Shown: positions 1 through 7,656 of the stretch, in pieces
Position numbering within the stretch: position 1 is the first letter of the stretch
Layout: the number at the start of each line of letters is the position of its first letter
Source: Arsenophonus endosymbiont of Aphis craccivora
Lineage (GTDB): Bacteria > Pseudomonadota > Gammaproteobacteria > Enterobacterales > Enterobacteriaceae
Direction of reading: 5' to 3'
Assembly: GCF_013460135.1 (NCBI RefSeq)
Contig: NZ_CP038155.1
Location: forward strand, 1,302,001-1,366,000
DNA length: 64,000 bases
Made by a program: the position numbers and the translations under genes
The notes under the pieces: generated by a model
The model's input: the letters and a program-made list of their open reading frames with translations, nothing else
Told to the model about the DNA's origin: nothing
Databases searched by the model: none

Positions 1-228
1 AACAGCGATGTTCCGCATAAAAACTTTGCTGGGTGGCCATCTGAGGCTGCGTGACTATGAGGCTCAGGTAGGTGAAGAAATGGCGATGGTCAAAGCGCTG
101 AACCGTATGACGTTGTTGGGTATGCCACACAGCGTCAGGATCGGATAACAGCTGTAGCACAGGATCGGATAACAGCTGTAGCAGAGGGAGCCATCCTGGC
201 GGCTAATTCTGATTTATTCAACAAAGCC
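1..228 (+). mobile_element. IS903-group (IS5 family) element, right end only, cut by window edge
   Basis: This is the 3' part of a plus-strand copy that continues to the left of the window. The terminal inverted repeat CTGATTTATTCAACAAAGCC ends at 228, and the 9 bases beyond it are GTACCAATG. Unlike the other copies, it carries a 24-base tandem duplication of the segment at 137-160, repeated at 161-184 with one difference. The duplication lies just at and after the transposase stop. It is followed directly by the igaA remnant. Confidence 0.93.
2..148 (+). pseudogene. IS903-group transposase, C-terminal end (partial at window edge)
   Basis: This is the last 48 codons of the 307-residue transposase seen complete elsewhere in the window. 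It has one substitution relative to them (GEEMAMV for GEAMAMV) and ends HSVRIG-stop at 146-148. It is partial only because the window begins here; whether the full copy is intact cannot be seen. Confidence 0.9.
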
Positions 229-236
229 GTACCAAT

Positions 237-764
237 GTGATATTGCGGCCAGGTGGGGCAGAAACTTTGGAAAAACTGGTTAATGAAACGACATCTTTTT
301 ATATTAATATAGAAATAGAAAAAGCAGCGGCGTTATTGAATACACCACCGACCAGAGGTGTATTACTTATCAGTGATGAAGGAAAACCGTTTGTAGATTT
401 AGTTTCATTCCACTCTCCTGTTGTTGATTCTTATTCTCCATTACAAAAATGGCAAGAGCTGCAAAAATTGTCAGATATTTTAATGCATACTCCTTTTGAA
501 GCAGAAGGTATTATTACTAAATTATTTGTCGATGCAAAAGGTACGCGTCATATTGTTTTACATAGTAAACCTAGTTCTATGTTACTTTTACGCTATATTA
601 GTGCTTTTCTATTAAACTTGGTTTTAATGGCAACTTTTATACTAAATCTTATTCTGGTTATTACACGTAAGCGTATAAATCAGTGGCGATTAAAAAGTAT
701 TCGGCAATATTATGAGCATTGTTTCAATATTGTCTCTTCCACTGACCAGCAAAAAAATATGTAA
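237..764 (+). pseudogene. igaA: C-terminal remnant of IgaA/UmoB-like membrane regulator
   Basis: An open frame of about 175 codons starts right at the IS end and resembles the C-terminal quarter of IgaA (YrfF/UmoB). IgaA is an inner-membrane protein that restrains the Rcs phosphorelay. A soluble stretch with HTPFEAEGIITKLFVDAKG and GTRHIVLHS is followed by one strong membrane segment (about residues 118-142) and a short basic tail, as at the end of IgaA. The usual length is about 700 residues, so the 5' three quarters are gone or lie beyond the IS. Position upstream of hslR-hslO matches the enterobacterial order. The apparent GTG start is an artefact of the IS junction. The identification comes from remembered family features plus context, not from an alignment. 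Confidence 0.65.
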
Positions 765-779
765 CCTAATGAAAAGAGT

Positions 780-1196
780 ATGAAAACACAGTCAGATATG
801 GATTTGATTATTCGTTTAGATAAATGGTTATGGGCTGCACGTTTTTATAAAACTCGAGCAATTGCTCGTAAAATGATTGAGGGTGGCAAAGTTCACTATA
901 ATGGGCAGCGAAGTAAACCAAGTAAAGTCGTTGAAAAGCATGCCATTATAAAATTAAGACAAGGAAATGATGAGTTAACTATAGAAATATTGGCCATTAG
1001 CGATCAGAGACGGGGCGCATCAGAAGCAAGAGCGTTATATCATGAAACACAAGACAGTATTGTTAATAGAGAAAGATTGGCTTTAGCGCGTAAAACTAAT
1101 TCATTAACCATGCCAAACCCAGAACGTCGTCCTGATAAGAAAGAACGACGTAACCTGATTAAATTTAAGCATACAAATTTAAATGAGTCATTTTGA
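780..1196 (+). CDS. hslR: Ribosome-associated heat shock protein Hsp15
   Basis: A 138-residue basic protein with an N-terminal S4 RNA-binding domain: the [15 protein letters not shown] motif at residues 12-26 and [15 protein letters not shown] at 36-50. Hsp15 binds free 50S subunits carrying a stalled nascent chain with peptidyl-tRNA and helps recycle them after heat shock. Length and C-terminal RRPDKKERR match the family. The ATG at 780 is 16 bases after the igaA remnant. The stop overlaps the region where hslO begins, so the two were one transcript. It is intact, although both neighbours are broken and the whole segment lies between inverted IS copies, so its own promoter context may be altered. 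Confidence 0.93.
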   Translation: MKTQSDMDLIIRLDKWLWAARFYKTRAIARKMIEGGKVHYNGQRSKPSKVVEKHAIIKLRQGNDELTIEILAISDQRRGASEARALYHETQDSIVNRERLALARKTNSLTMPNPERRPDKKERRNLIKFKHTNLNESF

Positions 1197-1222
1197 TGAC
1201 AACTTTAGCAATGAGAGAAAAT

Positions 1223-1627
1223 ATGTCTAAACATGACCAGTTACACCGTTTTTTGTTTCAAAATGATGCTGTTCGTGGTGAGCTAGTTTCAGTCAATGAA
1301 ACTTATAAAAAGATACTCGATCAACACGATTATCCGTCAGCAGTTAATCTATTATTGGGTGAATTGTTAGTTGCCACTAGTTTATTAACAGCAACTTTAA
1401 AATTTGAAGGTGATATAACCATACAAATTCAGGGAGATGGCCCGGTAAAAATGTTGGTAATAAACGGAAATAATCACCAACAAATGAGAGGTGTTGCTCG
1501 TATTGAAGGTTCAGTTACTGCTCAATCATCATTAAAACAGATGGTTGGCCAAGGTTATATGGTGATCGTTATCAAGGTTTTGTTGCATTGGAAGGTAATA
1601 CAATAGCGGAATGTTTGGATGATTATT
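1223..1627 (+). pseudogene. hslO: Hsp33 redox chaperone, deleted, frameshifted and truncated by IS
   Basis: The N-terminal half of Hsp33 is clear: [57 protein letters not shown]. Start ATG at 1223 is chosen for similarity to family N-termini and an upstream GAGAG. After GQGYM the frame is lost. Family-like sequence resumes in another frame from about 1561 ([19 protein letters not shown]), with about eight expected residues missing. The IS at 1628 then removes the rest, including the C-terminal zinc-binding cysteines that sense oxidation. The product cannot be a functional redox chaperone. The missing piece is bounded by the short repeat GGTGATC, suggesting slippage deletion (inference). Confidence 0.9.
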
Positions 1628-2682
1628 GGCTTTGTTGAATAAATCAGAATTAGCCGCCAGGATGGCTCCCTCTGCTACAGCTGTTATCCGATCCTGACGC
1701 TGTGTGGCATACCCAACAACGTCATACGGTTCAGCGCTTTGACCATCGCCATTGCTTCACCTACCTGAGCCTCATAGTCACGCAGCCTCAGATGGCCACC
1801 CAGCAAAGTTTTTATGCGGAACATCGCTGTTTCTGCCACTGAACGCCGGTGATAACCCACTTTCTTTTTCCACATATCATTACTCCTGCTCAGACGCTGA
1901 TTCGCCACCGCATGGTTACGTTCATGGTACTTGTCCGGCCAGTATTTCGCTCCGCTTCGCGGAGGGATAAGGGGCCTGATTTTCTTTCTTAGCAACGCAT
2001 CGTGGCAGTAACAGGCGTCATAAGCACCGTCTGCTGACACTTCCCTGATTTTCCGGTGGGTTTGGTTAATCAGGCCCGGCAGTGCCTGCGCATCTGTCGT
2101 TCCGCTGAGCGATAAGTCGGCACAGATAATCTCATGAGTCACACCGTCTGCTGCCAGATGAAGCTTGCGCCACACTCTTCGTCTGTCAGCCCCATGCTGC
2201 CTGACTTTCCATTCACCTTCGCCAAAGACCTTCAGACCGGTACTGTCGATGACCAGATGCGAGATTTCACCACGCGTTGGCGTTTTTATGCTGATGTTGA
2301 CGCTCTTTGCTAGTCTGCTGACCAGCGAGTAGTCCGGACAGCACAGCGGCAAAGACATGAGTTTAAAAATCGAATCAACGAAGCCCTGTAATGCCCGGAG
2401 CGACAGGTTAAACACACGCTTCATCATCAGGACAGTGGTAACAGCCATATCGCTGTAGTAAAGCGGCCGGCCACGACCTTCAGGCGAAGAACTGTCAGTC
2501 CATCCAGCGATGGCCGACTCATCAAGCCAGACCGTCAGGGAACCGCGTTGTCTGAGTGCCTTGTTGTACGCGGGCCAGTTGGTAATTTTAAACTTTTGCT
2601 TTGCCATGGGGACCTGATGTTGAAACGAATTTAGCGATCAGCTCCGCCAATCACCTAAAAGTTCGATTTATTCAACAAAGCC
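1628..2682 (-). mobile_element. IS903-group insertion sequence, complete, no target duplication
   Basis: 1055 bp bounded by 18-bp inverted repeats GGCTTTGTTGAATAAATC and its complement. The flanking nonamers are ATGATTATT (left) and TGTAATAAC (right). They do not match, although this group makes 9-bp duplications. The left side is hslO and the right side is sxy, which are not neighbours in relatives, so this copy marks a rearrangement joint. Confidence 0.95.
1684..2607 (-). CDS. IS903-group DDE transposase
   Basis: 307 residues, the standard length for IS903, and highly similar to the IS903 transposase as I remember it. The DDE catalytic triad is visible: D121 in SHLVIDSTG, D193 in EVSADGAYD and E258 (by my count) in SVAETAMFR. 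The C-terminal Y-(2)-R-(3)-E signature of the IS4/IS5 superfamily is read in YHRRSVAE. This copy has Leu for Arg at residue 99 (SRLAKSVN) and Gly for Ser in HLAADGV; otherwise it matches the other copies. The ATG lies about 75 bp inside the element. Confidence 0.95.
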   Translation of the reverse strand: MAKQKFKITNWPAYNKALRQRGSLTVWLDESAIAGWTDSSSPEGRGRPLYYSDMAVTTVLMMKRVFNLSLRALQGFVDSIFKLMSLPLCCPDYSLVSRLAKSVNISIKTPTRGEISHLVIDSTGLKVFGEGEWKVRQHGADRRRVWRKLHLAADGVTHEIICADLSLSGTTDAQALPGLINQTHRKIREVSADGAYDACYCHDALLRKKIRPLIPPRSGAKYWPDKYHERNHAVANQRLSRSNDMWKKKVGYHRRSVAETAMFRIKTLLGGHLRLRDYEAQVGEAMAMVKALNRMTLLGMPHSVRIG

Positions 2683-2983
2683 TGTAATAACATAAAAGTA
2701 AATTATCATTCCACAGCATTTCATTGATAAAAAAATACTTTAATATAAGAGGAACGCCTTTCTTGGTATAAATCAGTTTTTGCAATCCTGACACTTCAAA
2801 TTGACGTTCCGCAAATAAACAACCTCGCAAATAAAACTCGCCATCCAATACCTGCCCAATAATGACATGATTGACTAGAATACAATAACCCCCGAAATGC
2901 GGTTTTTTCTTTATGTGGCCATAATTTTCCATTAGGCTTTGCAAACAAGAAAAACGAGAATCAAATAAAAGCATAATTGCCAC
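2683..2983 (-). pseudogene. sxy: Sxy/TfoX competence regulator, N-terminal half, truncated by IS
   Basis: About 100 codons read leftward from ATG 2983 and run into the IS at 2682. The TfoX N-terminal domain is recognisable from HFGGYCILVNHVIIGQVLDG and EFYLRGCLFAE, then YFFINEMLW. Sxy (about 209 residues in E. coli) is the co-activator that directs CRP to CRP-S promoters of DNA-uptake genes. The C-terminal helix-hairpin-helix-like half is missing. In E. coli sxy lies divergent from sulA, exactly the arrangement seen here across the next IS, which supports the call. A Shine-Dalgarno GGAG lies in front of the start. The truncation very likely abolishes function. Confidence 0.8.
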
Positions 2984-3302
2984 TCTCCATGTGAACGCTC
3001 ACAAATCTAATATTTTTATACTTCTCCATATTTTAATCAGTTAAAATAGTAAGAAAATTTATTAAGTTATTTCATCCACTTTAAAAACTTCCTTGATTAT
3101 TGCAAAACCGTGTATACAAAAGGCGACGAATAAAACCTTAAGCATCGTTTAATATTAAATTAAATATAGCTAAATAAATATCTTACCAATTACAAAACAT
3201 AACTTAATAGTTACCCTTTTTATCCAATATTTATAATAAATAAACTGTCGCATATATCCATTTAACTCATTAATAGTTAATAAAAATATTCTACTTAACA
3301 GG
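2984..3302. other. Intergenic region upstream of sxy, no gene seen
   Basis: About 320 bp of very AT-rich DNA between the sxy start and the next IS. It holds what remains of the sxy leader/promoter. A perfect-arm inverted repeat TGTGAACGCTCACA (2989-3002) sits just upstream of the sxy Shine-Dalgarno. Its 4-base centre does not fit the 6-base spacing of a CRP site. No RNA gene or coding stretch was recognised. Confidence 0.5.
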
Positions 3303-4357
3303 GGCTTTGTTGAATAAATCGAACTTTTAGGTGATTGGCGGAGCTGATCGCTAAATTCGTTTCAACATCAGGTCCCCATGGCAAAGCAAAAGTTTAAAAT
3401 TACCAACTGGCCCGCGTACAACAAGGCACTCAGACAACGCGGTTCCCTGACGGTCTGGCTTGATGAGTCGGCCATCGCTGGATGGACTGACAGTTCTTCG
3501 CCTGAAGGTCGTGGCCGGCCGCTTTACTACAGCGATATGACTGTTACCACTGTCCTGATGATGAAGCGTGTGTTTAACCTGTCGCTCCGGGCATTACAGG
3601 GCTTCGTTGATTCGATTTTTAAACTCATGTCTTTGCCGCTATGCTGTCCGGACTACTCGCTGGTCAGCAGACGAGCAAAGAGCGTCAACATCAGCATAAA
3701 AACGCCAACGCGTGGTGAAATCTCGCATCTGGTCATCGACAGTACCGGTCTGAAGGTCTTTGGCGAAGGTGAATGGAAAGTCAGGCAGCATGGGGCTGAC
3801 AGACGAAGAGTGTGGCGCAAGCTTCATCTGGCAGCAGACAGTGTGACTCATGAGATTATCTGTGCCGACTTATCGCTCAGCGGAACGACAGATGCGCAGG
3901 CACTGCCGGGCCTGATTAACCAAACCCACCGGAAAATCAGGGAAGTGTCAGCAGACGGTGCTTATGACGCCTGTTACTGCCACGATGCGTTGCTAAGAAA
4001 GAAAATCAGGCCCCTTATCCCGCCGCGAAGCGGAGCGAAATACTGGCCGGACAAGTACCATGAACGTAACCATGCGGTGGCGAATCAGCGTCTGAGCAGG
4101 AGTAATGATATGTGGAAAAAGAAAGTGGGTTATCACCGGCGTTCAGTGGCAGAAACAGCGATGTTCCGCATAAAAACTTTGCTGGGTGGCCATCTGAGGC
4201 TGCGTGACTATGAGGCTCAGGTAGGTGAAGCAATGGCGATGGTCAAAGCGCTGAACCGTATGACGTTGTTAGGTATGCCACACAGCGTCAGGATCGGATA
4301 ACAGCTGTAGCAGAGGGAGCCATCCTGGCGGCTAATTCTGATTTATTCAACAAAGCC
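3303..4357 (+). mobile_element. IS903-group insertion sequence, complete, with 9-bp target duplication
   Basis: 1055 bp with matching terminal repeats. The nonamer CTTAACAGG is present on both sides (3294-3302 and 4358-4366). It is the only copy here with a perfect target-site duplication, so it is a simple, probably recent insertion into the sxy-sulA intergenic region. This confirms assignment to the 9-bp-duplicating IS903 group. Confidence 0.97.
3378..4301 (+). CDS. IS903-group DDE transposase
   Basis: Complete 307-residue transposase with the intact triad. Differences from the other copies are single residues (Thr for Ala in YSDMTVTTVL). Because the insertion is simple and the gene intact, this is a good candidate for an active source copy. 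Confidence 0.95.
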   Translation: MAKQKFKITNWPAYNKALRQRGSLTVWLDESAIAGWTDSSSPEGRGRPLYYSDMTVTTVLMMKRVFNLSLRALQGFVDSIFKLMSLPLCCPDYSLVSRRAKSVNISIKTPTRGEISHLVIDSTGLKVFGEGEWKVRQHGADRRRVWRKLHLAADSVTHEIICADLSLSGTTDAQALPGLINQTHRKIREVSADGAYDACYCHDALLRKKIRPLIPPRSGAKYWPDKYHERNHAVANQRLSRSNDMWKKKVGYHRRSVAETAMFRIKTLLGGHLRLRDYEAQVGEAMAMVKALNRMTLLGMPHSVRIG

Positions 4358-4489
4358 CTTAACAGGCAGAATACAAAATACGCAATCCTATCCAAACTGC
4401 AACAATTAAATGTTCAATTAAGCAGAAAAGTTAATTTTTTGCGAAGCGCTGTGTAAAAATCGGCTTGATATTATATGAATATACAATTA

Positions 4490-4505
4490 CTGTATATGCG
4501 TACAG
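4490..4505. promoter_or_regulatory. LexA (SOS) box upstream of sulA
   Basis: CTGTATATGCGTACAG matches the LexA consensus CTGT-N8-ACAG, with flanking TA giving an extended palindrome at 4488-4507. It sits about 20 bp before the sulA start, where LexA would block transcription. Confidence 0.85.
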
Positions 4506-4523
4506 TAATAAACTGAGATCAAT

Positions 4524-5010
4524 ATGAATACCAACACATGGAATTACCCAATAAAAAACAGAGAATCAACCTAGTAATGTCCAAAATTTACTATTACCAA
4601 ATTATAGAAATGCGCCAATATATTCAAACGGCGTAGTTAATGAATGGGTATATAATGAAAATAATCCTATGGTTGAAGTACTTCTGACATCATTATTACA
4701 CCGTTTTCGCGATGAATCTCGTTGGCTATTATGGCTAAATCCTAACCGAAAATTAAGCCGTAATTGGTTGATTAATTCAGAGCTACCGTTAAATAAAACA
4801 GTACAAATAAATTCACTAAGCCCAGAAATGAGCGTTATTGCTATGATAAAAGCATTATCTAGCGGCACTTGTAGTATTGTCTTAGGCTGGTTACCGACTG
4901 TATCACCATCATGTTTACAACATTTAGAGCATGCAGCACAGCTTGGAAACAGTATTGGCTTTGTTATGCGGCCTGCAAATATTAATTGTGCCCGCGGACA
5001 TTCTAATTAG
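4524..5010 (+). pseudogene. sulA: SOS cell division inhibitor SulA, frameshifted near the N-terminus
   Basis: SulA binds FtsZ and halts septation during DNA damage. The body of the protein is conserved: ESRWLLWLNPNRKLSRNWL, ELPLNKTVQINSLSP, GWLP and GNSIGFVMRP. The ATG at 4524 follows the LexA box, but its frame stops after 16 codons. The SulA frame is open from 4555 onward. The switch fits one extra A in the A6 run at 4553-4558, giving a protein of about 160 residues as expected. An internal ATG at 4669 could give only a shortened product. It could be a true null or be partly rescued by slippage on the A-run. Position before ompA is as in E. coli. Confidence 0.82.
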
Positions 5011-5419
5011 CTAAAAATTCATTCTAATTATTATCACTAGCCTAGATTAGGATTATTCCTAATCTATTTGATGAATTGTAAACGACAATAGACAAAAACA
5101 AAAAAAAATAATATAAATCATTTGGTTAATTCTTTAACCATGGCAATATAGTTATAAATTATATCTATAATTCACCGATTGCCTTTTAAAAAGTTAATAA
5201 GATTAATGTTTCCTCTACTTGTAACTTTTGAAGTTCGTTGTAAACTTTACAAAGTTAAGGTAGTGCTTGGATTCTACTTTTTATTTGAATAATTCCTTAG
5301 GCAGATAAAGTAGAAACGAAGATAGTAGAGCGTAATAACTTAACCAGCATTTTAAACCATACGGCTTATAAAAAAGCTCAAGAAGCTGATGCCTATATTG
5401 GATGATAACGAGGCGTAAA

Positions 5420-6469
5420 ATGAAAAAGATAGCTATCGCAGTAGCAGTGGCAGCTTTCGCAACTGCAGCTCAGGCGGCCCCTAAAGATAATACCTGGTAT
5501 ACCGGTGCTAAATTAGGTTGGTCACACTTTGAAGATACCGGCTTTCATCCTGACGATGAAAATGTTGGCATTGGTAAAGCTAAGCGCGATCAACTAGGCG
5601 CAGGTGCCTATGTTGGTTACCAACATAATCAATATCTCGGTTTCGAATTAGGTTATGACTGGCTTGGCAGAATGAGATATTCTGGTCAGCCAAATAACGG
5701 TAGCCTGAAATCGATGGGTGTTCAATTAACCGCTCGTCTAAGTTATCCACTGACAGACGAATTAGATGTTTATGGTCGTCTCGGTGGTATGGTATGGCGG
5801 ACTGATGCAAAAGCAAACGTATCCGGTCAAGATTCCTTTAAAGAGCATGACACTGGTTTTTCTCCAGTTTATGCGCTAGGGCTTGAATATGCTATTACCC
5901 CTGAATGGGCAACTCGTTTAGATTATCAATGGGTGAGTCATATTGGTGATAAAGATTCACTATCCGTTCGTCCAGATAATGGGATGTTGAGTATTGGTGT
6001 TGTATATCGATTCAATCAAGACGCAGCGCCTGTGATTGTACCAGCACCAGCTCCAGCACCAATCGAAAACAAACGTTTTACTTTACGTTCTGACGTTTTA
6101 TTTGAGTTCAATAAACATACCTTGAAGCCAGCAGGTAAAGCTGAACTTGATAAGTTGTATAGCGAACTAACGAATCTTGACCCAACTCAAGGGAGTGTGA
6201 TGGTTCTTGGCTATACTGACCGTATTGGTTCACCATCCTACAACAAACCTTTATCTCAGAAGCGCGCACATGAAGTTATGAGCTACCTGATTTCTAAAGG
6301 TATTCCAGCGAACGCAATTAGTTTACAAGGTCGCGGAGAAGAAAATCCAGTAACAGGTAGTACTTGTAATAACGTAAAACCTCGCGCTGCATTAATCAAT
6401 TGCTTAGCACCAGATCGTCGAGTTGAAATCGAGATCCAAGGTACTACAGAAGTAACTCCGCAACCGTAG
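5420..6469 (+). CDS. ompA: Outer membrane protein A (porin/peptidoglycan anchor)
   Basis: 349 residues. The ATG at 5420 is preferred over the upstream in-frame ATG at 5402 because it follows GAGGCG and begins the signal peptide [19 protein letters not shown], cleaved before APKDNTW. Residues about 22-195 form the eight-stranded OmpA barrel ([22 protein letters not shown]). A proline/alanine hinge (PAPAPAP) follows. The C-terminal OmpA-like domain binds peptidoglycan ([38 protein letters not shown]) and includes two cysteines. About 400 bp between sulA and this start hold no gene; a long leader is typical of ompA mRNA. OmpA links the outer membrane to the wall and is often kept by insect symbionts. 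Confidence 0.96.
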   Translation: MKKIAIAVAVAAFATAAQAAPKDNTWYTGAKLGWSHFEDTGFHPDDENVGIGKAKRDQLGAGAYVGYQHNQYLGFELGYDWLGRMRYSGQPNNGSLKSMGVQLTARLSYPLTDELDVYGRLGGMVWRTDAKANVSGQDSFKEHDTGFSPVYALGLEYAITPEWATRLDYQWVSHIGDKDSLSVRPDNGMLSIGVVYRFNQDAAPVIVPAPAPAPIENKRFTLRSDVLFEFNKHTLKPAGKAELDKLYSELTNLDPTQGSVMVLGYTDRIGSPSYNKPLSQKRAHEVMSYLISKGIPANAISLQGRGEENPVTGSTCNNVKPRAALINCLAPDRRVEIEIQGTTEVTPQP

Positions 6470-6502
6470 TATCTGTTTAAAAAATTATTTATTTACAAAT
6501 AA

Positions 6503-6531
6503 AATAACCCTTTTTTAAAGGGTTATTTTTT
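6503..6531 (+). terminator. Rho-independent terminator of ompA
   Basis: The arms AATAACCC and GGGTTATT, with a T/A-rich loop, are followed by a T run. It lies about 35 bp after the ompA stop and between convergent ompA and matP, so it may serve both. Confidence 0.8.
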
Positions 6532-6589
6532 GCTTAAAATTTATTGCTAAGATGGCTAAAAAATCCAGATTTAAGATCCTATTTTTACG

Positions 6590-7048
6590 CTAGTCACCCA
6601 GTATATTTTGTAAATCCTGCTTAAATGTCGACATTTGGTTTGCATACTGGTCTTTTCTCTCTGCATCTTCAATAAGATGCACAATAGCTTCAGAGAGCGT
6701 GCAGCCTTGTTTTCTTGCTAAAATAGATAGTCTTTGCCAGACAAGAAAATCTAAATCGATAGATTTTTTACATGAGTGCTGATGCTCGGCATTAAAATGT
6801 CGCTTTCTGCTGGCTCTAATTGTTTGCTTCATTCGATTGGATAAATCTGGCGACATATGATTTTTTATCCAGTTTATCACTTTTGTTGGGGTATTTTCTA
6901 ATTTCAACAGTTGCTCAATCGCATCCTGAACGGCGCTTTTTTCTACATACTTAGTGATATTCTCACCATCGCGATACTTTTTAACCAAGTAATCCCATTT
7001 CCAACCACATTCAAGATTTTCAAGCTGTTGATATTTAATAATCATCTC
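6590..7048 (-). CDS. matP: Macrodomain Ter protein MatP
   Basis: MatP condenses the replication terminus by binding matS sites and interacts with the divisome through ZapB. The ATG at 7048 gives a protein of 152 residues starting [12 protein letters not shown], like known MatP (about 150). A longer open frame to 7114 exists but extends beyond the family start. Conserved blocks: [15 protein letters not shown], then [20 protein letters not shown] (DNA-binding) and [18 protein letters not shown] (ribbon-helix-helix) before a C-terminal coiled coil. It is convergent with ompA as in E. coli. A matS-like sequence lies directly upstream of the start. Confidence 0.94.
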   Translation of the reverse strand, partial: EMIIKYQQLENLECGWKWDYLVKKYRDGENITKYVEKSAVQDAIEQLLKLENTPTKVINWIKNHMSPDLSNRMKQTIRASRKRHFNAEHQHSCKKSIDLDFLVWQRLSILARKQGCTLSEAIVHLIEDAERKDQYANQMSTFKQDLQNILGD

Positions 7049-7049
7049 T

Positions 7050-7062
7050 GTGACAACGTAAC
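7050..7062. promoter_or_regulatory. matS-like site overlapping the matP leader
   Basis: GTGACAACGTAAC agrees with the matS consensus GTGACRNYGTCAC at 12 of 13 positions. It lies immediately before the matP start codon. Function is inference; a one-mismatch match could occur by chance in a window of this size. Confidence 0.4.
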
Positions 7063-7656
7063 TTATGTAATTATAACAACATTTAACAATAAAAACGTTT
7101 GGTTTTTTAGCCAACTTAATAAAATCTTAGTAAGAAATCACACTATATTGAAATGTTAGCAAAAAATATAATTTTTCCTATTTATACAAGTCAATCGACA
7201 AAAAATCATAATTAGTGCGATAGAATATGATTATTCACATTTATAGCTAGCAACTTTCACTATGTTCTAAATTGAAATAATACATTCTATCTACTGTATT
7301 AGTGTTTTTTGTCATTAGCTTACTAATTGGATATTAACCATTAGTTACTAATGTTCAGTCCCAAATTATTTACATTGACTAGACTTTTACATTTTTTATT
7401 GCACTTATTACTACAGTTTATGAATAAAATTATATTTAAAATATACAAAATTAATAGTGGCATAAATTTAAACAAACGTTAATATAATGATTTCATCCTA
7501 AAAATTTTATAATGCTGGAAACGGATATCTTGTTTTCATAGTAAAATGTACCTGTTTCTCTAAAAACAATAGCGTATTTCTAAAATGTCTTCTATCTTGA
7601 CTTCATACAATTAGGATATTGAGGATAATTGATAAACTTTTTATCTAAATTATAAG
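7063..7656. other. Intergenic region between matP and lonH, no gene seen
   Basis: About 590 bp of AT-rich DNA between divergent matP and lonH. It presumably holds both promoters. No coding stretch, RNA gene or strong hairpin was recognised. Confidence 0.5.

Noticed and set aside
1752-1970. Recurrent 72-, 70- and 85-residue frames opposite the transposase genes
   Set aside because: They are antisense shadows repeated in every IS copy, with no independent support.
2989-3002. CRP site upstream of sxy (TGTGA...TCACA)
   Set aside because: The half-sites are separated by 4 bases instead of 6, and the palindrome lies at the ribosome site, so CRP binding is unlikely.
4602-4868. Minus-strand frame of 88 codons
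   Set aside because: It lies antisense to the recognisable SulA coding sequence.
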